Made by a program: the position numbers and the translations under genes. From contig JBAYUG010000001.1 in the NCBI GenBank assembly GCA_041675325.1, positions 62,001 to 126,000 of the forward strand: a stretch of 64,000 bases of DNA, written 5' to 3'. This document shows, piece after piece, positions 27,525 through 36,348 of the stretch (positions are counted from its first letter, which is position 1; the number at the start of each line of letters is the position of its first letter). The notes beneath the pieces were generated by a model, which was not told where the DNA came from, searched no databases, and saw only the letters and a list, made by a program, of their open reading frames with translations. This stretch comes from CAIKZJ01 sp041675325. GTDB taxonomy: Bacteria > Bacteroidota > Ignavibacteria > Tepidaquicellales > Tepidaquicellaceae.

Positions 27525-28466
27525 CTCTTTAACCGCATTGAGCAGCTCTGCGGAAGAAATGCTGTCAAATGAATTCTCATCTTCAGAAACAACAATCCGT
27601 TTTTTAGTTGAAAGCGGTGCAAACTTTTTCTGATTCCATTTCACACTGTTAAAAAAACAAACAATAGGGGTATCAAAGCATGATGCAAGATGCACTGCGG
27701 CAGTATCAGGAGTAACGAGCAAGTCAGCTCTTTTTATCACTTCTGCAAGTTCAAAGATGTTTTTAGTTTTAACGAAATAAATATTTTTCCGCTCTGCGGA
27801 TTTTAAGATGGTATTTATATTATCGTAATCTTTTTCTATTCCTGTAATTAATATGTTTTTATCCGTATCAATATCATCAACAAGCTCAATCCACTTTTCA
27901 ATAGCGAGGTCGCGGTTATTAATGCCCGCTGAGAGATTAAAAAGAATATATTTGCCGCCAATCTTATCAAGCTTGTCAGAAATGTTTTCAGAATCAGACA
28001 AAGGAATATCTATATGGGGCAATATTCTTTTATATTGATTGCTTTCAGACAAGTAGTTTATGGGTGACAGATTAATATCAATCCTGTGTTCACCAATAAC
28101 AAAATTCTGAAGGTTAACATCGAACACTTTTTCCTTAATGTTAAAACCGAGAGATGTTTTTGGCTTACACAATCTCTCAAGAATCTTAGAGGTGCTTGAA
28201 TACTCATCTTTAGTGTCAATCCAGTAATCAAAAGCTTTTCTTCTAAGTGTAAATATCAACTTTATTGTTGACACAATTTTCTTTCTGTATTCATAAGTAA
28301 AATCAACAAAGCTTAGATTCTTTGAAATATCCGAGTTTCTTGAACTTGCAAGGACTGACAGTTCGGAATCAGGGAAGATTCTCTTAAGTTCTTTGAAAAG
28401 AGGAGTAGTGAGAATCATATCTCCATACTTACCAATCTGAACAACAAGTATTCTAATCTTCTTTTG
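27513..28466 (-). CDS. Glycosyltransferase family 9 (heptosyltransferase-like)
   Basis: 317 residues from the TTG at 28466, which gives the standard GT9 start (QKKIRILVVQIGKYGDMILTTP). A TTG further upstream at 28520 would embed the start deep in the preceding gene. The C-terminal half has ILFNLSAGINNRDL and ADLLVTPDTAAVHLASCF with the conserved DTA nucleotide-sugar loop. It probably adds heptose or another sugar to the LPS core. It is the last gene of the LPS operon, overlapping the sulfatase gene by 14 bp. Confidence 0.85.
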   Translation of the reverse strand, partial: QKKIRILVVQIGKYGDMILTTPLFKELKRIFPDSELSVLASSRNSDISKNLSFVDFTYEYRKKIVSTIKLIFTLRRKAFDYWIDTKDEYSSTSKILERLCKPKTSLGFNIKEKVFDVNLQNFVIGEHRIDINLSPINYLSESNQYKRILPHIDIPLSDSENISDKLDKIGGKYILFNLSAGINNRDLAIEKWIELVDDIDTDKNILITGIEKDYDNINTILKSAERKNIYFVKTKNIFELAEVIKRADLLVTPDTAAVHLASCFDTPIVCFFNSVKWNQKKFAPLSTKKRIVVSEDENSFDSISSAELLNAVKELLL

Positions 28467-30474
28467 CAATACTTCTATAATGTTTATACTCAGGAAGGGA
28501 CAAAAGATTATGTTCGCCAAGCCAATAGGAAGTCTGAATCATAGCTGTTGCATATCTTTTCATTTCGTTTACAAGTTCCTGATTTTCTTTAATGTAATTA
28601 TTCCTGTCTTTGTTTTTATATTTATAAAGTGAATTAGGACCGTCGCTGCGGAGAACAAGAAAATAATCATCATTCAAACATCCGATTTTATTATCTGTAC
28701 AGAAGTAAGCATATTTACGTCCTTCATTTCTAAGGTCAACACCAAGTGTATTATTGACGTATGGAATCTGAAGATAACCCATCAACGTAGGGAACATATC
28801 AATCTGCAAGCCCGGCTTTTCAAACCGCTGAGGACTGATAAGTTTCGGAGCATACATAATCAACGGAGTATGATGGTAAGAAAGCGACATATCATAAGTC
28901 TGTTCAAAATTCTGGCCATGGTCGGCAATAAAAACAAAAATAGTATTATCAAACCATTCAGTATTTTGTGCTGCTTTCATAAATTCAGAAACTGACCAAT
29001 CAAAATACTGATAACGGCGGTCGTATTCGTCATTCGACGACGGTTTAAAATTCACCCAGTCAGGAATCGCTATAGATTCATGAGTTGAGACAGTCATGTA
29101 TGAAGCAAAGAACGGCTTGCCTGATTTATAGAACTCATTGAACTTGTTTAAAGAGTAGTCAAACATAACATGGTCAGGCACACCCCATTCTGTTACATTA
29201 AATTCAGGGGGGTAGTTATCCTGGCTATATATGTCATCAAAGTCATTATAAGATAGAAAGTCATCCACATTATCAAATTGCTTATTGCCAGTACAGAAGA
29301 AAGCAGTATGATATCCATTTTGTTTTAAAACATTTGAAATCCCCGAGTGCTTTTGTGACGTTGTAACAGGGTTTGTCATAGCTTTAATATTAAGCCCTGT
29401 AGGCATCGAGAACAGCGTGGAATAGATACCGTCGTATGTATGAACGCATGAGGTATAAACATTATCAAAACTCGCCGAAACGTTTGCAAGGCTGTCCATA
29501 AACGGCATTATGTTTTCTTTGTAGCCATAGCGTTTGAACTTTACGGCGCTCAGGCTTTCTACAATGAAAAGGACCACGTTTGGATTAGCCGATGCCCTTA
29601 AGTTGAAATTAACATCTCTTGCGACGGGTGAATCATATTGCCTTTTAATATTCAGATACTTCTGCGTAAGCTCTATAAAATTATTGTTTTTAAAGAGCTC
29701 TTTATTTTTCGGTTTAAAGCTGCTTACAAAACTGTAAATAGGGTTCAATCCAATCTGATTTGGCAGCGAGTAATCGGAGAAAAATGAGTTTGAAACATTC
29801 AGCGGTAAATCATTTGTCCTATACTCACCTCGGATACCGAAAAAAAGCAGAACGCCGACGAAAGCAAATACGAAAATCTTCTTTGTGAAGCTATCAGACC
29901 TGCCGTTAGGATGATAGATGGTCTTTCTTGCAACATATCTAATCCAGAAACAAAACAACACAGATATTGCAATAGATGCAAACAGATAAGGGTAATAAAC
30001 GGGAACAGAAAATCTTGCATAAACACTGAGCCAGAGTTCGTCGAACCAGCTAAGAACACCGTTGGTAAGACGAGAATTAAAGTATGAAAAGTAAGGGATA
30101 TCAAGGCTCATCAGCGAAATAGATATTACATAGAAAACATTAATAACAATTACTGTTAAGGAATAAAACCAACCCTTCTTTACTTTGAAAATATAAGCAA
30201 AAGACAGCCATAGAAAAGGAATTATCAGTATGTATGAGTTCACTACGGAATCAAAAAGGCTGCCGCGATTAAAGACGGCGTACATTACAATGTTAAGCGG
30301 TACATCTTTAACCTGTTCATAATTCAGGAAAAGTAAGGCAAGGCGAAAAGCAAGAAAGAGAACCATACCGGAAACAAAAACTATAAGCATAAACCAGATA
30401 TAAACAGGAATTGACTGAAACCCCATTTTAACTGTTTGATTGCTATTAGTATTGACAGATTGTTTTTCCGGCAT
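28453..30474 (-). CDS. LtaS-like membrane sulfatase/phosphoglycerol transferase
   Basis: 673 residues from the ATG at 30474. Five N-terminal membrane helices (about 20-190) and a periplasmic alkaline-phosphatase-fold domain (about 290-620). NVVLFIVESLSA starts the domain, CVHTYDGIYSTLFSMPTG holds the nucleophile threonine, and VFIADHGQNFEQ and YHHTPLIMYAP give metal ligands. LtaS relatives in Gram-negatives add phosphoglycerol or phosphoethanolamine to surface glycans. Given the operon, modification of LPS or its core is a reasonable inference. It starts 3 bp after the ostA stop. Confidence 0.82.
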   Translation of the reverse strand: MPEKQSVNTNSNQTVKMGFQSIPVYIWFMLIVFVSGMVLFLAFRLALLFLNYEQVKDVPLNIVMYAVFNRGSLFDSVVNSYILIIPFLWLSFAYIFKVKKGWFYSLTVIVINVFYVISISLMSLDIPYFSYFNSRLTNGVLSWFDELWLSVYARFSVPVYYPYLFASIAISVLFCFWIRYVARKTIYHPNGRSDSFTKKIFVFAFVGVLLFFGIRGEYRTNDLPLNVSNSFFSDYSLPNQIGLNPIYSFVSSFKPKNKELFKNNNFIELTQKYLNIKRQYDSPVARDVNFNLRASANPNVVLFIVESLSAVKFKRYGYKENIMPFMDSLANVSASFDNVYTSCVHTYDGIYSTLFSMPTGLNIKAMTNPVTTSQKHSGISNVLKQNGYHTAFFCTGNKQFDNVDDFLSYNDFDDIYSQDNYPPEFNVTEWGVPDHVMFDYSLNKFNEFYKSGKPFFASYMTVSTHESIAIPDWVNFKPSSNDEYDRRYQYFDWSVSEFMKAAQNTEWFDNTIFVFIADHGQNFEQTYDMSLSYHHTPLIMYAPKLISPQRFEKPGLQIDMFPTLMGYLQIPYVNNTLGVDLRNEGRKYAYFCTDNKIGCLNDDYFLVLRSDGPNSLYKYKNKDRNNYIKENQELVNEMKRYATAMIQTSYWLGEHNLLSLPEYKHYRSIAKED

Positions 30475-30477
30475 CAA

Positions 30478-31908
30478 TTATTTCCTGATTGGTTTATCGC
30501 TCCGCAGATTAAAACCCGTGAGCCGTGTTGAGACCTCTGCCATCCTTGCTTCAGGGACAAATTTGCCGCGTACATTCTTTTCAACCTTAATTTTTGAAAC
30601 CTGCTGCTGAGAGTTAAAAGTGATATACATATTCTCACCATCGACAAGGTTCACGCCGTTTGCCTTGTTGTTTTCGAACGCAAAATAAATGCTTGAAGAG
30701 TTTTTATACACATCAACATATTTAAGTGAATCGTTCTCAAATTTTATCCGAATATCCCTGCCCGTAATCTGGTCGAACCTTTGGGCAAAGAAAGAATCCT
30801 TATTGGATATCAGCATGAAAGAGTTTTTACTACCCGGATATCCTTCAAGCTTTTTAGCGAACACTTCGGAAAGCTTTTTATTCTCCATTAATGCATAGAT
30901 GGAATCAGCAGTAAGCTGAAGATTATCCTGCCAAACGACAGGTCTCGGAAACAGTGAAACTTCGTCCTTGTTTTCGTCACGCGTACGCGCAAAGACGGCA
31001 GTATCGCTCTTAGCGAGGAAGGTGCCGCGTATAACCTCAACATTTTCCTTTGCAACGTAGCGTTCAGGAAAATTCCTATAAGTTTCAAGAATACTGCTAT
31101 AGATAAACAAAGTATCTATTTCATTTTCAACCTGTGTAAGCCGTGCATTTCCTTTTACGAATGCAAACTTTTTAGCATCGTAGTTTTCGGCATAAGCACC
31201 CGTGACGACAAGGTTATTGGAAAGATTAACAATCTTCACATTACCCGAAGCAATGCTTTTGTTTTCAAATGAATAGTCAGTAAGCGTATCGGAATATATA
31301 ACGGATGAATCTGATTCAATACTGACCTTATCAACAGCGAAAGTCTTTCCCTGCTGCTTAAAGAAGTCAATGCTCTGCGCTTTAATAACTGCTGAATCAG
31401 TATTGACAACGACGTCGCCTCTTGCGAAAGAGTCTTCCGTGTTACGATGATATGTCAGTTCATTTGATGTAATCCTGTATTCAGGATTTACGATTATAAC
31501 ATTTCCTTTGAAAATTGCTTTTGCATCGTTGAAGAAATATACTCCGCCGTCTGCACGAAGCGTTGCGTTTTTATCTTTAAGAGTTACGCTTCCCTCGCAG
31601 ATAGCCTTCTTTTCATTTCCAAGGTAGGTTGCTTTCGAAGTAAAAAGTGAAAGCGAATCCTGATAAATCTTTACATTTCCTTTAAGCTCAATCTTATTAT
31701 CATCAATATACTGAATTGCCTCGTTGCAGTAAACATCAACGTTTCCCTGAACGAAGTGCACATTGCCGATTGCTTCGCGGACTGATTTGCCGTCAATCGT
31801 TTTGCCCGAAAGTTTATCGCTCTTCTTAAGTTCAATCTTGTCCTGAGCGGCGGCAATTCCCGCAAAGAGCAAAAGGATTAGAATTATATTTAAGAAAGAT
31901 TTCGTCAC
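30478..31908 (-). CDS. OstA/LptA-like periplasmic LPS-transport protein
   Basis: 476 residues with a GTG start that overlaps the lptC stop by 4 bp. Signal peptide about 1-21 (ending IAAAQ). Repeated short beta units with the OstA pattern, for example IELKGNVKIYQDSLSLFTSKA, AICEGSVTLKD and ARGDVVVNTDS, form a long jellyroll bridge. It is about twice the length of E. coli LptA, as is usual for OstA proteins in the Bacteroidota. It would carry LPS across the periplasm with LptC. Confidence 0.85.
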   Translation of the reverse strand: MTKSFLNIILILLLFAGIAAAQDKIELKKSDKLSGKTIDGKSVREAIGNVHFVQGNVDVYCNEAIQYIDDNKIELKGNVKIYQDSLSLFTSKATYLGNEKKAICEGSVTLKDKNATLRADGGVYFFNDAKAIFKGNVIIVNPEYRITSNELTYHRNTEDSFARGDVVVNTDSAVIKAQSIDFFKQQGKTFAVDKVSIESDSSVIYSDTLTDYSFENKSIASGNVKIVNLSNNLVVTGAYAENYDAKKFAFVKGNARLTQVENEIDTLFIYSSILETYRNFPERYVAKENVEVIRGTFLAKSDTAVFARTRDENKDEVSLFPRPVVWQDNLQLTADSIYALMENKKLSEVFAKKLEGYPGSKNSFMLISNKDSFFAQRFDQITGRDIRIKFENDSLKYVDVYKNSSSIYFAFENNKANGVNLVDGENMYITFNSQQQVSKIKVEKNVRGKFVPEARMAEVSTRLTGFNLRSDKPIRK

Positions 31909-32435
31909 TCGCTAAAGGTTCCGGTTACTTTGAAAATTGTATAGTTCTTAAGGTTCTGGTCTGAGATGAACCCAATGCCTTCGACTTCCTCCTTAGGTGT
32001 TTTTATCTTAACGTATTCTTCTGTGGAAACCTTTTGAGTCTGGTTATCCCAGAAAAGTTTTTGCGTTTTAAGAATACTGCCTTCATTGTTTATCACCACG
32101 ACGCTGTCGTATATTTCAATATTCTTTGATGGCTCTAAAATCTTTCCCCTTCTGCTCGTGAGAGTTGAAACAATAACCATATCCCTGTAGAAATCTACTT
32201 TCGCACCGCTATCGATTGTTGTGTAACCTTTCTTGTTGAACGCCATTATGTGTCCTGCGCGGAGAATTGCTTTCACCTTTCCCGAATCCGAAAATGCAAC
32301 GGATGAATTCCAGCTTTCCTGCTCGGGAATATCATCCGAATTCAAATCGGTCTTTGGCGGCACGAATTTATTTTCGCAGGAAGAAAACATTATCCCGAAA
32401 AGCAGTAAGAATATGTATGAATAAACAATCCGCAT
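31905..32435 (-). CDS. lptC: LPS export protein LptC
   Basis: 176 residues from the ATG at 32435, whose A is shared with the kdsD stop (TGATG). The N-terminal signal ends in a lipobox-like FSSC (Cys20), so this LptC is probably lipid-anchored instead of using the transmembrane helix of E. coli. The beta-jellyroll pattern includes VAFSDSGKVKAILRAGH, MVIVSTLTSRRGKILEP, and the C-terminal VEGIGFISDQNLKNYTIFKV ending seen in LptC. It sits between kdsD and ostA. Confidence 0.85.
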   Translation of the reverse strand: MRIVYSYIFLLLFGIMFSSCENKFVPPKTDLNSDDIPEQESWNSSVAFSDSGKVKAILRAGHIMAFNKKGYTTIDSGAKVDFYRDMVIVSTLTSRRGKILEPSKNIEIYDSVVVINNEGSILKTQKLFWDNQTQKVSTEEYVKIKTPKEEVEGIGFISDQNLKNYTIFKVTGTFSE

Positions 32436-33409
32436 CAAAGCCCGAGCTCAATAAGAGAATGAATGTGCAGAATACCCGACAGTTTTTTAAATTTATCAAC
32501 GACTAAAAGCTGTGTGATTTTATTCTTCTCCATCATTTCAAGTGCTGTCTTTGCAAGAGTCTCGCGCTGAATAGTCTTAGGTTTTTTATTCATCAAATCA
32601 TTAGCAAGAACCGTTCTTACGTCAACGTCATTTTCAAGCAGCCGCCTTATATCGCCGTCCGTGATGAAACCTTCAATCTTGTTTTTGTTCATCACCACCG
32701 CACATCCCAGACGTTTGGAAGAAATTTCATATATCAAATCCTTCAGCCTTGCGTTCTTTTTAACAACGGGAATTTTCTTATCCTTAACCATAATATCTTC
32801 AACCTTAAGAAGCAGCTTCTTCCCGAGAACACCGCCGGGATGCAGGAATGCAAAGTCCTCTTTAGTGAATCCGCGTTTCTGAAAAAGTGCAACAGCAAGA
32901 GCATCGCCGATAATGAGAGTAACAGTCGAGGAAGAAGTCGGAGCAAGGTTATGCGGACAGGCTTCAACCTTTACAGACGCATCAATAATAATATCAGCGG
33001 ATTTAGCAAGGACAGATTTAGTACTGCCTGTAATCAGAATAATTTTTGTCCTGATATTCTTTAAATACGGAATAAGATTTTTAATCTCTTCCGACTCACC
33101 GCTTTTGGAAATCAGCACAACAACGTCACCGTTCTCGACAATGCCAAGGTCGCCGTGAATGCTGTCGGCAGAATGCAGGAATACAGAGTGCGTACCCGTA
33201 GAATTTAAAGTAGCAACAATCTTCTGAGCAACGATACCGCTTTTGCCGACGCCTGAGATGACAACCTTGCCTTTGCATTTATAAATAGAATCAATTGCAG
33301 AAGCAAAGTTCATCTGAAACCGTTTCTCGCCGAACCTGTTCAGTAGCAGCTGAATCTCTTTCTTTTCTTTAAGGACAACGTCCCGTGCGTTTCTGATATC
33401 TTTTTGCAT
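32435..33409 (-). CDS. kdsD: D-arabinose-5-phosphate isomerase (KpsF/GutQ family)
   Basis: 324 residues. The N-terminal SIS domain (about 30-175) has VVISGVGKSGIVAQKIVATLNSTG, VFLHSADSIHGDLG and VVVLISKSGESEEI. Two CBS domains follow (about 205-324). It converts ribulose-5-phosphate to arabinose-5-phosphate, the first step of Kdo synthesis for LPS. It is the first gene of the five-gene LPS operon running down to 27513, with neighbours overlapping or nearly abutting. Confidence 0.92.
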   Translation of the reverse strand: MQKDIRNARDVVLKEKKEIQLLLNRFGEKRFQMNFASAIDSIYKCKGKVVISGVGKSGIVAQKIVATLNSTGTHSVFLHSADSIHGDLGIVENGDVVVLISKSGESEEIKNLIPYLKNIRTKIILITGSTKSVLAKSADIIIDASVKVEACPHNLAPTSSSTVTLIIGDALAVALFQKRGFTKEDFAFLHPGGVLGKKLLLKVEDIMVKDKKIPVVKKNARLKDLIYEISSKRLGCAVVMNKNKIEGFITDGDIRRLLENDVDVRTVLANDLMNKKPKTIQRETLAKTALEMMEKNKITQLLVVDKFKKLSGILHIHSLIELGL

Positions 33410-33511
33410 GAAAATTATTTGTTCACTAAAAATAAGTTATTTGACGTTAAAAAATAATAGATAAAGAAACTCTTGAAAAAGAACATATAATTTTGTGAAA
33501 AAGGAGTATTT

Positions 33512-33723
33512 ATGCTGAAATTCAACATCAAAAATCTTATGAAACTGCGCGGATGCCGCACCCATTTGCATATTTAATGAAAAAAGGTTTTTCCAGAAAC
33601 GTAGCCGCCAGAATAACCGCTGAAAAAATGTCCTCCATCTCACCCCGCCAAATCGAAAAACTTTGCATTTTAGACACGAAATGTTCTACTAAAGACAGCA
33701 TTGAGAGGTTCAAAAGCGAATAG
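33512..33723 (+). pseudogene. Broken XRE-type helix-turn-helix regulator
   Basis: An AAGGAG ribosome-binding site (33501-33506) precedes an ATG at 33512. The first frame reads MLKFNIKNLMKLRGCR and stops at 33575. From 33553 another frame continues the same protein: PHPFAYLMKKGFSRNVAARIT, then KMSSISPRQIEKLC, with a stop at 33721. The joined product matches the small Cro/CI-type regulators of Bacteroidota (pattern RG..KP.AFL.K.GFS...A.RI....S.....IEKLC). A frameshift near 33550 separates the two parts, and the usual C-terminal CTPNDLLEW box is also degenerate. It marks the left edge of the accessory island. Confidence 0.7.
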
Positions 33724-33773
33724 TAGTGTTTTAAGAGCGAACCTCTTTGAGGGTTGTGAACTAGGATAAATCT

Positions 33774-35054
33774 TTATTTCCCTTTTTTATTTCTTAAGAA
33801 CATTCTATATATAAATGTGAGAATAAGAGCAGTACTTACACCGGAAATTGTTACAAGGTTTGCTAACCCTGATTGTTTTTCAAAGAAATTTAAAATTGAA
33901 TTAAATAGATAGGGAATTGAGAATAAAAAGTCTTTAAAGTATAGCAATAAATCGATAAAACCAATAATTGTTAAGACTAAAAATAAAATTGTGTAAAAAG
34001 GAAATTTAGAATACAAATCTTCAATTTCTTCCTTAAATTTGGGTTTACATTTTCTTATCAAATACGAAGTATATAAATCAAGAGTATCAATAACATAGTA
34101 ATTTAAAAAAATAGGTACTTTGATTGATTCATCATGACAGGTAAAATAACCAAGATTATCTTGACTTTTTAGCAATTTTACTATTTCTATCTCTATTTCA
34201 TGGCTATATAAAAGGTTTTTATTGGACAATATCGCATTTAAAACAGTAGCCTTTGTAAAGCAATCTATTTGGTCCCTATATGTAAAACCTTTGCAATCAA
34301 TTTGATATTGTTTCCTTTCTAAACACTTTGCATTATTAATATTTGAGATTAACCATTTTCTTGTATCTGTAAGATCTAATGAAATTGAAGAATCATTGAC
34401 GAGAGCTTTATAACATAATGCCGTATAATATAGTGAAGGATTATTATTACATTTCCAATACATATTCTCTTTTTGTTTAATCAACCACAATTTAGCTTTA
34501 TTAATATTATTCTCAAAATCGTATGAAATTGAACAACGATATTCCTTTGCCAAGGAAATGATCCGTAAGACTTCAGCGGTTGCATATATTTCGCTTTTAT
34601 CTTCTTGCTTAAATCCCCAACCCTCATTAACATTTACATTATTGGATAACCATAATAATCCATCATTAATTTGATGTTTGTAATCTTCATAATTATATAA
34701 AATCAATGCGTTCAGAGCATAACAAGTCGTATATGTCAAACCAATTTCTTTTTCTCTTAAGGTGCTTACAGTCCATGCACCACTACTAAGTTGACAATCA
34801 ATGATAAAATTACACATCTCCTCCATTTTTGATTTATCATTATTCTTCTCATATGTATACATTGACAAACCAATCGCAACCGAGCCAATACCTATTCCAT
34901 TTTTCTTGCTTGGATTTGAGATATCTAATAGAAACCCAGAATATTTTTTCTCGTTTTCTGTTAAAGCTATAATATGGCTATTTAAATAGCTATATAACTT
35001 ATTAATTGCTTCTCTAACAAATGGCTCCGAATTAATTTTAACTTTATCTGACAT
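33774..35054 (-). CDS. Terpene-cyclase-like alpha/alpha-toroid membrane protein
   Basis: 426 residues. Residues about 50-330 contain five or more repeats resembling the prenyltransferase/squalene-cyclase (QW) repeat: CQLSSGAW (87-94), WLSNNVNVNEGWGF (135-148), WLIKQKENMYW (190-200), WLISNINN (234-241) and LLKSQDNLGYF (294-304). Each is followed by a helix with a Y-A-[LT] core. No DxDD motif of class II cyclases is visible, so catalysis is doubtful. Two membrane helices follow (about 353-374 and 398-420). The gene overlaps the upstream radical SAM gene by 11 bp, so the two are coupled. No known family combines these parts. AT-rich, in the accessory island. Confidence 0.65.
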   Translation of the reverse strand: MSDKVKINSEPFVREAINKLYSYLNSHIIALTENEKKYSGFLLDISNPSKKNGIGIGSVAIGLSMYTYEKNNDKSKMEEMCNFIIDCQLSSGAWTVSTLREKEIGLTYTTCYALNALILYNYEDYKHQINDGLLWLSNNVNVNEGWGFKQEDKSEIYATAEVLRIISLAKEYRCSISYDFENNINKAKLWLIKQKENMYWKCNNNPSLYYTALCYKALVNDSSISLDLTDTRKWLISNINNAKCLERKQYQIDCKGFTYRDQIDCFTKATVLNAILSNKNLLYSHEIEIEIVKLLKSQDNLGYFTCHDESIKVPIFLNYYVIDTLDLYTSYLIRKCKPKFKEEIEDLYSKFPFYTILFLVLTIIGFIDLLLYFKDFLFSIPYLFNSILNFFEKQSGLANLVTISGVSTALILTFIYRMFLRNKKGK

Positions 35055-36300
35055 TGGTTCTATTTAATAAATAATTAATAAAATCAATTTTCTTAATATC
35101 TTTAATTAAATTATTGCAATATACATCATCCCTATCAAAATGCTTCATTAGTTCATATTTATTAGAAGATTCAAAGAATTTTTCATAAGGGTAATATTCC
35201 TTTGGTCTTATTTCTATTTTATGTGATTGCAAAAAGCTATAAAGATCATCAATTTCAGTTTTAGTTTGACATTGAATACCTAACATAATAAAAGCTTTTG
35301 GTATTATTTTATTATCGTGTAAAAGTTTGAATTGCTTAATTAAAAAATCTTGGGAATACTCTTTATTAATAATAGCTTGCGTGCTCTGATATAGTGTCTC
35401 TAAGCCAAAAGCAACTGCAATACAACCAGCTTTTGACATTAATATAACTAATTCCTTATCCAATAATTCAATTCTTGTTGTAACAATCCATTGAAACTTT
35501 ATTCTTTCATTAATAATTTCGTTACATAACTTTATTACCCATTCTCTATTCTCAGTGAATGTTGGTGCAATAAATTTTATCGAAGAAAACTCACTCATAT
35601 ATTTTTTTACAAACTCAATTGTACTTTTTATATCCCTATATGAAGTTTTATTACTATTTGCTATTGGAACTCTACAAAATTTACAACTGAATGAACACCC
35701 TCTGGAAACTGTGAAACAAAGTTGATCTCTGCCACTAATTTTCTTGTATTGTTCTACAGGAATTAAATCTAATGCAGGAAAAGAAATTTTCTCCATATTA
35801 TGCTCGAATGTGTCTTTAATTTCGACTATGTTGTCTTTGTCTTTATATACAATTCCCTTTAAATTATCTATATTAGATTTACCAATCTTATAGTTTATAA
35901 AACCAACAATACTTTCTTCGAATTGATAATCAGTAATAGCTGCATCGAACCCATTTTCTAAAAGTTCAAATGGAATATATGCTGTACCTTGACCATAAGA
36001 TATTGCTGTTGTATTTGGTGAAATACTCTTGCACAACTGTGCGGCTTTTAAAGCGCTTATGCTATTATGTAAGTCAGTATAAACTAATAAGAAATCATAA
36101 CACTTAGTATATTCTTTGATAAAGTCCCATTGAAAAAACATTAAAGAGCTGCCATCCATAACTGTGATTTTCAAATCAGTATGGTCTTTTAAATATCCAA
36201 TTGTCTCACCAAAATATGTATAATGCTTTTGAATAGAAAAAATAAATTCCAATTTTGGAGGCCATATTACAAGAATGTTTGATTTAGTTTGTTTATTCAT
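35044..36300 (-). CDS. B12-binding-type radical SAM protein
   Basis: 418 residues. The N-terminal region (about 8-140) looks like the Rossmann-type cobalamin-binding domain of B12-radical SAM proteins, but no DxHxxG base-off motif is visible. The radical SAM cluster motif is RGCSFSCKFCRVP (C202, C206, C209), followed by a GLE-type segment (VAFGLETLYQ) and an FIMLG strand. It is a free-standing enzyme of unknown substrate. The 11-bp overlap with the toroid-protein gene suggests that protein or its ligand as partner. AT-rich. Confidence 0.82.
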   Translation of the reverse strand: MNKQTKSNILVIWPPKLEFIFSIQKHYTYFGETIGYLKDHTDLKITVMDGSSLMFFQWDFIKEYTKCYDFLLVYTDLHNSISALKAAQLCKSISPNTTAISYGQGTAYIPFELLENGFDAAITDYQFEESIVGFINYKIGKSNIDNLKGIVYKDKDNIVEIKDTFEHNMEKISFPALDLIPVEQYKKISGRDQLCFTVSRGCSFSCKFCRVPIANSNKTSYRDIKSTIEFVKKYMSEFSSIKFIAPTFTENREWVIKLCNEIINERIKFQWIVTTRIELLDKELVILMSKAGCIAVAFGLETLYQSTQAIINKEYSQDFLIKQFKLLHDNKIIPKAFIMLGIQCQTKTEIDDLYSFLQSHKIEIRPKEYYPYEKFFESSNKYELMKHFDRDDVYCNNLIKDIKKIDFINYLLNRTNVR

Positions 36301-36348
36301 AATATTAAATATAATTTAAAATAATTTATCTTTGGTTTCTTTACGGAA

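Noticed and set aside
33437..33643. 68-residue minus-strand frame
   Set aside because: It is antisense to the broken HTH regulator and has no independent support.
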